This document shows positions 1 through 6,621 of a stretch of 38,535 nucleotides of DNA, one piece after another. Position numbers and translations under genes: made by a program. The stretch comes from Bacteroides sp. CAG:927 (lineage in GTDB: Bacteria > Bacteroidota > Bacteroidia > Bacteroidales > Muribaculaceae). Positions within the stretch are counted from its first letter, which is position 1. Each line of letters begins with the position of its first letter. The DNA is taken from the NCBI GenBank assembly GCA_000431155.1, contig HF985648.1:1-38535 (forward strand). The letters run 5' to 3'. The notes beneath the pieces were generated by a model. The model worked only from the letters and a program-made list of their open reading frames with translations, made no database searches and was not told where the DNA came from.

Positions 1-95
1 CGGTGACAATACCCAACTCCGTCAACTCAATCGGCGTAGGTGCTTTCTAGAGATGCTCAGGTCTGGGGACATTTACAATCGAAGATGGCCAGAGT

Positions 96-2006
96 TTGAT
101 TGCTTTTGGCGGTGCGCTTTATAATGCCAATATTGAACACTTATATATTGGAAGAAACTGGTCATATTTCAATAGATATGGGGGGAGTGCTTTTCCATCA
201 AATACTACAACTGTCGAGATCGGCAATTCTGTAACTGAACTGCCTGCTTATGCTTTCTCTAAATGCTCCGGCCTGACCTCAGTGACCATCCCCAACTCCG
301 TCAACACAATCGGCGCCTATGCCTTCGAAGAATGCTCCGGCCTTACTTCGGTAATCATACCTAACTCCGTCAACTCAATTGGCAACAAAGCCTTCTACGA
401 CTGCTATGGCCTGAAGAAATCGGCATATCCTTCCGGATTATCCAATCCTTTTTGCTATATCGACGACTATTACGTGCAAACCAATTATGGGATTTTTATT
501 CAATATCCAAGGGAAGACGTAATAATTGAGGATGGTTTTGTTTACGGACCTGAGAAGAATGCCATATATTTTGCACCTTATTATCTCGAGGGCGAGTATG
601 TCATCCCTGAGTATGTTACCAAAATCGGCAACTCTGCCTTCAAAAACTGCTCCTCCCTTACATCGGTGACAATACCCAACTCCGTCAACTCAATCGGCGA
701 ATATGCTTTCTCCCGCTGCTCCGGCATAACTTCGGTTAAAGCTACGGCTATGATCCCGCCCTTGATGGGCGACGACTCATTCTACGGGCTATATGCCACA
801 GCAGCGTTGTCAGTGCCAGTAGAGGCTACTACTGACTATCTTGCCACCAATTGGTCTCTTTTCAAGAATCTTCGAATGGGCGATTCCGAGGCCGCATGTC
901 AAACATATGAGACGGGCAATCTGAAATACATGCTTATCCCCGGCAAGACAGATGCTGATAAGAAATTAGCAGTTGTGATTCCCGGTGATTATTCATCGTT
1001 GACTGAAGTCACAATTCCTGAGCGTGTCACCGTATCGGAAAACGGCAAAAATGTCCGCTATTATGTTGACGGCATAGGCTTCAAAGCTTTCAACGGATGC
1101 TCAGATCTCGCAACTATCACTTTCAATAGCCGCAATGCTTCCAGAATAATAGGAGAATATGCATTTGCGGGCACAAAGATTGCTGCGCTCTCTATTCCTG
1201 CGACAGCAGAGACTATCGGAAATCATGCTTTTGATGGCTGTAAGTCTCTTACGGGCATCGTGATTCCCGGCAGTGTCGAGTCTATCGGCGACTACGCTTT
1301 CAACAGCTGCACAGCCCTGACTGAAATAACAGTTCCGGGCAGTGTCGAGTCTATCGGAGACTACGCTTTCAACAGCTGCACAGCCCTGACCAATGCCAAT
1401 CTGGAAGCCGGTGTCAAGACTATCGGAGACTATGCATTTTACAATACGCACCTGAATGAAATAACTCTCAATGAGGGGCTTGAAACAATCGGGGAAAAAT
1501 GCTTTTCTGCATCAAGAGACGGAGATATAGAGCCTGTTTATATTCCTTCTACTCTTAAATCGGTCGGCGCAGATGCTTTCATGAATTTCAATTGCCGGTA
1601 TGTAAATATCTCGGACCTGGCACCCTGGTGTAATATTGATTTTGGCAACGAGAACTCAAACCCTGCGGCTCATAGCCAAGGTCTTTACCTGAATGGTGAG
1701 AAAATTGAGGATCTTGTCATCCCCGAGTCTGTCAATGCAATCAAGGATTTCGCATTCTGTTATAATTCAGGATTAAAATCCGTCAAATTCAACGACGCTT
1801 TGCAAAGCATCGGTGAATCTGCTTTCAAATATTGCGGCGGACTTACTGCTGCCGTCATACCGGGCAATGTAACCGCAATCAGCAGTCAGGCTTTCGCTAC
1901 AACAGGCATAAAAGACATCACTTTCGCATACAGTGCCAATCTTATAGAGATTGACACGGATGCTTTTCCCGGCTCCAACATCTCTTTCATGCGACCGTCC
2001 TCTTGA
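96..2006 (+). CDS. BspA-like LRR surface protein, N-terminal part (5'-partial, probably broken)
   Basis: Leucine-rich repeats of the LRR_5/BspA type make up nearly all of this frame, with the recurring pattern VTIPNSVNSIGxxAFxxCSGL every about 23 residues. Such repeats form a curved solenoid that in this family is usually cell-surface or secreted and binds host or matrix proteins. The same frame runs upstream to base 3 with an intact LRR unit, but TAG at 48-50 sits where a Ser codon is expected (the equivalent unit at 664-722 has TCC). The real gene therefore starts outside the window, and the TTG at 96 is only the first permissible start after the stop. No signal peptide is present at 96. 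The frame ends at 2006 inside repeat-like sequence, and the remaining repeats continue in the next frame (1951-2946). I read this as one gene with a nonsense codon and a frameshift: a pseudogene, or assembly errors. The LRR assignment is sure; translation from 96 is doubtful. Confidence 0.72.
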   Translation: MIAFGGALYNANIEHLYIGRNWSYFNRYGGSAFPSNTTTVEIGNSVTELPAYAFSKCSGLTSVTIPNSVNTIGAYAFEECSGLTSVIIPNSVNSIGNKAFYDCYGLKKSAYPSGLSNPFCYIDDYYVQTNYGIFIQYPREDVIIEDGFVYGPEKNAIYFAPYYLEGEYVIPEYVTKIGNSAFKNCSSLTSVTIPNSVNSIGEYAFSRCSGITSVKATAMIPPLMGDDSFYGLYATAALSVPVEATTDYLATNWSLFKNLRMGDSEAACQTYETGNLKYMLIPGKTDADKKLAVVIPGDYSSLTEVTIPERVTVSENGKNVRYYVDGIGFKAFNGCSDLATITFNSRNASRIIGEYAFAGTKIAALSIPATAETIGNHAFDGCKSLTGIVIPGSVESIGDYAFNSCTALTEITVPGSVESIGDYAFNSCTALTNANLEAGVKTIGDYAFYNTHLNEITLNEGLETIGEKCFSASRDGDIEPVYIPSTLKSVGADAFMNFNCRYVNISDLAPWCNIDFGNENSNPAAHSQGLYLNGEKIEDLVIPESVNAIKDFAFCYNSGLKSVKFNDALQSIGESAFKYCGGLTAAVIPGNVTAISSQAFATTGIKDITFAYSANLIEIDTDAFPGSNISFMRPSS

Positions 2007-2946
2007 AAGCCTGACTCTTGATGTCAGCAGTCTCGAAAGCCTTACGATAGGTAATTCTGTGAAGGAAATACCATCGGCCAAGTTCAAGGGTGTCACCGGT
2101 CTCAGCAACCTGACTCTCGGAAACAGCCTGACCGCCATCGGCGACGAGGCATTCGGTGGTTGCACGGCTCTGACCGAGGTTATCCTCCCACCGTCGGTAA
2201 AGACAATCGGTGCATCGGCATTCGCCGGCAACAACAAGCTGGCCTCGATCATCATGGGTCATAGTGTCACGACTATCGGCGAAAAGGCTTTCGACCTCTG
2301 TCCGGCACAGACTGTCAGCATCACGGCGCAGACTCCTCCCACCGCTCCCGACAACACCTTCAGCAACTATACAGGCAAGCTGTATGTGCAGGGTCAGGAA
2401 GCCGCAGATGCATACTATGATGCCGACTACTGCTGGTACCAGTTCGAGGGTCATGTGATGATTGAGCCGACCGAAATGAAAGTGGAAGGCAACAAGACGC
2501 TCAACGGCAAACCAGGCGACACTTTCCAGCTCACAGCCACTCTCTATCCTACAGATGTAACGCTGCCGCAGGTGTTCTGGCGCTCCACCAATCCCGACAT
2601 CGCCATAGTCGACGCAAACGGACTTGTGACCCTCCTTGCCGATATGAGCGAAATTATGACCCTTGCCGAGGGTGATGACGACAACTATACCCGCTCATGC
2701 AAAATCATCGCCGAGTCGCTCTACGCCAACGGACCCGTTGCCGAGTTCACAATCAACGACGTCACGACAGGCATCGAGGATGTGACCGTAGACGGCGGCA
2801 ACGAATCCGGTGACATCGACTTCTCCGCTCCCGTCGAGTTTTACAACCTTCAGGGTGTAAGAGTGTCAGACTCCATGGAGAATCTCTCCAACGGCATCTA
2901 CATTGTCCGTCAGGGCAATAATGTCAGGAAGATCGCCGTAAAATAA
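1951..2946 (+). CDS. BspA-like LRR surface protein, C-terminal part (frameshifted continuation)
   Basis: This frame continues the preceding LRR gene. About 120 residues of LRR_5 repeats (TIGNSVKEIP, SLTAIGDEAFGGCTALTEV) are followed by a bacterial Ig-like (Big_2-type) segment at about residues 170-262 with 'LYPTDV..PQVFWRSTNPDIAIVD'. The last 40 residues contain FYNLQGVRV and NGIYIVRQGNNVRKIAVK. The final module resembles the C-terminal domains of secreted Bacteroidota proteins (type IX secretion-like sorting domains), which implies export and surface attachment. The nominal TTG start at 1951 lies inside the overlap with the upstream frame, has no signal peptide and is not a credible initiation site. 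Joining the frames needs a +1 (or -2) shift between 1951 and 2006. A hairpin terminator follows at 2992-3032. By eye this segment is richer in G+C than most of the window. Confidence 0.75.
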   Translation: MTRMLFPAPTSLSCDRPLESLTLDVSSLESLTIGNSVKEIPSAKFKGVTGLSNLTLGNSLTAIGDEAFGGCTALTEVILPPSVKTIGASAFAGNNKLASIIMGHSVTTIGEKAFDLCPAQTVSITAQTPPTAPDNTFSNYTGKLYVQGQEAADAYYDADYCWYQFEGHVMIEPTEMKVEGNKTLNGKPGDTFQLTATLYPTDVTLPQVFWRSTNPDIAIVDANGLVTLLADMSEIMTLAEGDDDNYTRSCKIIAESLYANGPVAEFTINDVTTGIEDVTVDGGNESGDIDFSAPVEFYNLQGVRVSDSMENLSNGIYIVRQGNNVRKIAVK

Positions 2947-2991
2947 TCCGCACAGAAGCTCCCGTCGGCTCCGTGCCGGCAATCCCGAAAT

Positions 2992-3032
2992 AAAATCGGC
3001 TGCGCCCCAAGCGAGGGTAGCAGCCGATTTTT
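2992..3032 (+). terminator. Bidirectional rho-independent terminator
   Basis: A 12-bp perfect inverted repeat (AAAATCGGCTGC at 2992-3003, GCAGCCGATTTT at 3020-3031) has a 16-nt loop. T residues follow on the + strand and, by symmetry, on the - strand. It lies between the 3' end of the LRR gene (2946, +) and the 3' end of the Fic gene (3052, -), so it can stop both convergent transcripts. Confidence 0.85.
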
Positions 3033-3051
3033 AATTCTCCGTATTTATCTA

Positions 3052-3603
3052 TTATTCCGGTTCGTAGCCTTCGTAGTAGTAAGATTGGTCTATGCCGTGG
3101 AAGATTACGTCGCGGTCATCTGTTTCTGAAGTCAGTGCGTTCTGAAACAGGACGCGAAGTTCAAGGTCATTGATTGGCGAGCGTTCCATAGCCTGCATAT
3201 AGGCTTCGCGTGTTATTTTGCGCCAATCGATGACCTTGCCTAATGAACGTCGAAACATCATATCGAGCCCGATGCGTGTGGTACGTCCATTCCCTTCCAT
3301 GAACGGGTGGGCTATATTCATTTCGACATATTTGGCAACGATTTCCTCAAACGTCGTTTCGGGCATTTGCTCGATAGCCTCAAGAGCCGGAATGAGATAA
3401 AGCGAATTGGCAAATCGAAATCCGCCTTTAGAGATATTCAATTTGCGAATTTTCCCGGCAAAAGGATAAAGTCCATCGAACAATGCACGATGAATTGCTT
3501 GGAGGCCAGCCGTTGTACCCACTTCAATATCATATACTTTCTTGGAGGCAAACAATTCCTTAGCCTTTTCGATGCTTAGACAATCAATCTCGTTCTGTGT
3601 CAT
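3052..3603 (-). CDS. Class III Fic-domain protein adenylyltransferase
   Basis: Fic proteins transfer AMP (sometimes another nucleotide moiety) from a nucleotide to a hydroxyl side chain of a target protein. The catalytic loop HPFMEGNGRTTR is at residues 99-110: His99 is the catalytic base, Glu103 and the GNGR segment bind Mg and phosphates, and Arg110 completes HxFx(D/E)GNGRxxR. A flap-like GGFRFANS lies at 60-67. The C-terminus carries SYYYEG (174-179), matching the SxxxE(G/N) inhibitory helix motif that class III Fic proteins such as Neisseria NmFic place at the C-terminus, where the Glu blocks productive ATP binding. At 183 residues the protein is the usual class III size and looks intact. 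It is monocistronic, with no separate antitoxin partner, which fits built-in inhibition. The target is unknown. The start is ATG with no visible Shine-Dalgarno sequence, as is common in Bacteroidota. Confidence 0.93.
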   Translation of the reverse strand: MTQNEIDCLSIEKAKELFASKKVYDIEVGTTAGLQAIHRALFDGLYPFAGKIRKLNISKGGFRFANSLYLIPALEAIEQMPETTFEEIVAKYVEMNIAHPFMEGNGRTTRIGLDMMFRRSLGKVIDWRKITREAYMQAMERSPINDLELRVLFQNALTSETDDRDVIFHGIDQSYYYEGYEPE

Positions 3604-3617
3604 TTCTTTGTAAAGTA

Positions 3618-3652
3618 AAGGCAGGGATTTCAGTAGTTGAAATCCCTGCCTT
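3618..3652 (-). terminator. Hairpin terminator downstream of ppdK
   Basis: Perfect 15-bp arms (AAGGCAGGGATTTCA at 3618-3632, TGAAATCCCTGCCTT at 3638-3652) enclose a 5-nt loop. The hairpin lies 28 bases past the ppdK stop codon and 14 bases before the Fic start. On the - strand the stem is followed by a short T-containing run (TACTTTAC). It probably ends ppdK transcripts and insulates the Fic gene. Confidence 0.8.
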
Positions 3653-3680
3653 GTTAAACTCTTTATTCCAGACTAAGGGA

Positions 3681-6395
3681 TTAGTCTTCGATTGCAGCCT
3701 GCGCCGCAGCTACGCGTGCAATGGGCACACGGAAGGGTGAGCAGCTTACATAGTTCATGCCGAGTTTGGCGCAGAACTTAACGCTTGAGGGTTCACCACC
3801 GTGCTCACCGCAGATACCTACTTTGAGCTCGGGCTTAGTGGCACGACCTTTTTCTACACCCATGCGAACGAGCTGGCCAACGCCTTCCTGATCAAGAACT
3901 TCAAAGGGATCGGTCTTGATGATACCGTGCTCTTTGTAGAATTTGAGGAATTTGGGCGCATCGTCACGAGAGAATCCAAATGTCATCTGAGTGAGGTCAT
4001 TGGTACCGAATGAGAAGAAGTCTGCTACAGTTGCTATCTGATCTGCTGTAAGAGCTGCGCGGGGCACCTCAATCATTGTACCGATCATGTAAGGAACAGA
4101 AGTGCCTTTTTCTTCAAATACCTTTGCTGCTGTTATGTTGATTACATCAGCCTGATTCTGAATTTCTTTCAAAGAACCAACCAGAGGAATCATGATTTCG
4201 GGATGAACATCAATACCGCGTGCTTTCACTGCAAGAGCAGCTTCAATGATGGCACGAGTCTGCATCTCGGTAATTTCGGGGTAGGTGATACCAAGACGAC
4301 AACCACGGTGTCCGAGCATGGGGTTGAATTCTTCAAGTGAATCAACTTTTGCTTTAACTTCCTCAAGTGTGAGGCCGATTTCAGCTGCCAGCTCTTTTTG
4401 TGTAGCGGTCTGGTGAGGTACAAATTCGTGCAATGGAGGATCGAGAAGACGGATAGTAACGCCAAAACCGTCCATGGCTTCAAAGATGCCTTCAAAGTCA
4501 CCACGCTGCATGGGAAGCAGTTTGGCAAGAGCCACGCGGCGGCCTTCCTCATCACTGGCAAGAATCATTTCGCGAACAGACTTGATACGGTCGCCTTCAA
4601 AGAACATGTGCTCTGTGCGGCAAAGACCGATACCTTGTGCTCCGAAGTGGCGTGCCTGTTTTGCATCGCGAGGAGTGTCGGCGTTGGTGCGAACAAGTGT
4701 TTTGGTGAATTTGGCAGCAAGATTCATGATTGCGCCGAAGTCGCCACCAAGTTCGGGTTCGGTTGTGGGAACCTGTCCGTCATAAACTTCACCAGTGCTA
4801 CCGTTAAGAGAAATCCAATCACCTTCTTTAAAGGTCTTACCGCCCATAGCAACGGTCTTGGCCTTGTAGTCAACGCGAATTTCGCCGGCACCTGATACGC
4901 AGCATTTACCCATACCGCGAGCCACAACGGCTGCGTGAGAAGTCATACCGCCGCGCATAGTGAGAATACCCTGTGCAACAGCCATACCGCGCAGGTCTTC
5001 GGGTGAAGTTTCAATGCGCACGAGCACGACTTTCTTTTTCTTTTCGGCCCATGCTTCGGCGTCTTCAGCTGTGAACACAATCTGACCTGCAGCTGCACCG
5101 GGAGATGCGGGAAGACCCTTGGCCACAACTTTGGCACGTTTCAGAGCGGCTTTATCAAATACGGGGTGAAGGAGTTCATCAAGTTTCTGAGGCTCCATGC
5201 GAAGCAGAGTGGTTTTTTCATCGATTTCGCCGGCGCGAAGAAGGTCCATGGCGATTTTTACCATAGCAGCACCGGTGCGTTTGCCGTTACGAGTCTGAAG
5301 CATCCACAGCTTGCCATCCTGGATAGTGAATTCCATATCCTGCATGTCTTTGTAGTAGTCTTCCAGACGGCCTGCAATTGCAATAAGCTCTGCTGCGCAT
5401 ACGGGCATTGACTCTTCAAGAGAAGGATATTTAGCGGCACGCTCTTCTTCAGAAATACCCTGCAAGGCAGCCCAACGACGAGAGCCCTCAACAGTGATTT
5501 GCTGGGGGGTGCGGATACCGGCCACAACATCTTCGCCCTGAGCATTGATAAGATATTCGCCATTGAATATGTTTTCACCGGTTGCTGCATCACGACTGAA
5601 AGCAACGCCAGTAGCGGAATTGTTGCCCATGTTGCCGTAAACCATAGCCTGTACGTTAACGGCAGTACCCCATTCTTCAGGAATCTGGTTCATGCGGCGA
5701 TAGATGATAGCACGCTCGTTCATCCAGCTGTCAAATACAGCGCAGATGCCACCCCAAAGCTGTTCCCATGCGCTGTCGGGGAAGTCTTTGCCGGTGTAAT
5801 CTTTAACGGCGGCCTTGAACAGGCGCACGAGGTTCTGCAGATCTTCTACATCAAGTTCGGTGTCAAGCTTCACGCCTTTTTCGGCTTTCACTTTCTCCAT
5901 GATTTCCTCGAAAGGATCTATATCAGCCTTGCTCTTGGGTTTCATGCCGAGTACAACATCACCGTACATCTGAACGAAACGACGGTAGCTATCCCATGCA
6001 AAACGGGGGTTGCCACTCTTTTCAGCGAGTGATGCCACAGTTGCGTCATTCATACCAAGGTTGAGCACGGTGTCCATCATGCCGGGCATAGAAGCGCGTG
6101 CACCGGAACGAACAGATACGAGCAGAGGGTTAGCAGGATCGTTGAATTTCTTGCCTGTGAGCTGCTCAACATGAGCTATCGCAGCCTCTACATCTTTCTG
6201 GATGCGATTCACAACTTCATCGCGACCATATTGAGTGTACTCAGTACAAACTTCGGTAGTGATTGTAAAACCGGGAGGCACAGGCATTCCAAGGAGATTC
6301 ATCTCGGCAAGGTTCGCACCTTTACCACCGAGCAGGTTACGCATCGAGGCATTACCCTCGGCTTTACCGTCTCCAAATGTGTAAACTCTTTTCAT
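3681..6395 (-). CDS. ppdK: Pyruvate, phosphate dikinase
   Basis: PPDK reversibly converts pyruvate, ATP and Pi to phosphoenolpyruvate, AMP and PPi in the cytosol; in anaerobic Bacteroidota it works at the PEP/pyruvate node. The 904-residue length is normal. An N-terminal ATP-grasp nucleotide-binding domain begins with LLGGKGANLAEM (residues 21-32) and includes SVRSGARASMPGMMDTVLNLG (94-114). The central swivelling domain has the phosphorylatable His in GGMTSHAAVVARG (His487). The C-terminal TIM-barrel PEP/pyruvate domain ends with the acid/base Cys in GICGEHGG (Cys862). The start is ATG with MKRVYTFGDG, typical of the family. The gene is monocistronic: a -7-like element lies about 100 bases upstream (6498-6505) and a strong hairpin lies downstream (3618-3652). 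No regulatory partner kinase (PDRP) is next to it. Nothing looks damaged. Confidence 0.98.
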   Translation of the reverse strand: MKRVYTFGDGKAEGNASMRNLLGGKGANLAEMNLLGMPVPPGFTITTEVCTEYTQYGRDEVVNRIQKDVEAAIAHVEQLTGKKFNDPANPLLVSVRSGARASMPGMMDTVLNLGMNDATVASLAEKSGNPRFAWDSYRRFVQMYGDVVLGMKPKSKADIDPFEEIMEKVKAEKGVKLDTELDVEDLQNLVRLFKAAVKDYTGKDFPDSAWEQLWGGICAVFDSWMNERAIIYRRMNQIPEEWGTAVNVQAMVYGNMGNNSATGVAFSRDAATGENIFNGEYLINAQGEDVVAGIRTPQQITVEGSRRWAALQGISEEERAAKYPSLEESMPVCAAELIAIAGRLEDYYKDMQDMEFTIQDGKLWMLQTRNGKRTGAAMVKIAMDLLRAGEIDEKTTLLRMEPQKLDELLHPVFDKAALKRAKVVAKGLPASPGAAAGQIVFTAEDAEAWAEKKKKVVLVRIETSPEDLRGMAVAQGILTMRGGMTSHAAVVARGMGKCCVSGAGEIRVDYKAKTVAMGGKTFKEGDWISLNGSTGEVYDGQVPTTEPELGGDFGAIMNLAAKFTKTLVRTNADTPRDAKQARHFGAQGIGLCRTEHMFFEGDRIKSVREMILASDEEGRRVALAKLLPMQRGDFEGIFEAMDGFGVTIRLLDPPLHEFVPHQTATQKELAAEIGLTLEEVKAKVDSLEEFNPMLGHRGCRLGITYPEITEMQTRAIIEAALAVKARGIDVHPEIMIPLVGSLKEIQNQADVINITAAKVFEEKGTSVPYMIGTMIEVPRAALTADQIATVADFFSFGTNDLTQMTFGFSRDDAPKFLKFYKEHGIIKTDPFEVLDQEGVGQLVRMGVEKGRATKPELKVGICGEHGGEPSSVKFCAKLGMNYVSCSPFRVPIARVAAAQAAIED

Positions 6396-6497
6396 TAGAT
6401 GGTTACTGTTAAATTAAAAATGATATTTATGTTGGATTTTAATGTTCCTATAATGGTATTATCTCAATAACGTATCGTGTTGTTCATGGAGAGTATG

Positions 6498-6505
6498 CAA
6501 ATTTA
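6498..6505 (-). promoter_or_regulatory. Putative -7 element for ppdK
   Basis: On the - strand the bases read TAAATTTG, matching the Bacteroidota -7 consensus TAnnTTTG. No clear TTTG box lies at the usual -33 distance. If used, it gives a leader of roughly 90 bases before the ppdK ATG, long enough for post-transcriptional control. The call rests on the motif alone. Confidence 0.45.
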
Positions 6506-6580
6506 ACACATAAATCTTATTCATGAAATAATTTTTGAAACATTTTTGTAGATTACACATATATTAATGCTAAAATTGTG

Positions 6581-6588
6581 TAGCTTTG
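6581..6588 (+). promoter_or_regulatory. Putative -7 element for the GH2 gene
   Basis: TAGCTTTG matches TAnnTTTG, 33 bases before the ATG at 6622. It overlaps the alternative upstream TTG start (6586), which argues against that longer start. A convincing -33 box is not visible. Confidence 0.5.
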
Positions 6589-6621
6589 CATTGCGAAATT
6601 ATTCACTTACAGCATACAACC

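Noticed and set aside
1101..2454. Several long open frames on the - strand within the LRR gene
   Set aside because: They are antisense copies of the LRR repeats, with repetitive nonsense sequence and no start context.
3052..3603. Fic gene as a type II toxin-antitoxin pair
   Set aside because: No small antitoxin gene flanks it; the inhibitory motif is in the same protein.
4226..5605. Multiple open frames of 60-170 codons overlapping ppdK on both strands
   Set aside because: They are shadows of a long, well conserved gene and have no recognisable domains.
6586..6621. Extended N-terminus of the GH2 protein from TTG
   Set aside because: It overlaps the -7 element, and the added residues would precede a good signal peptide.
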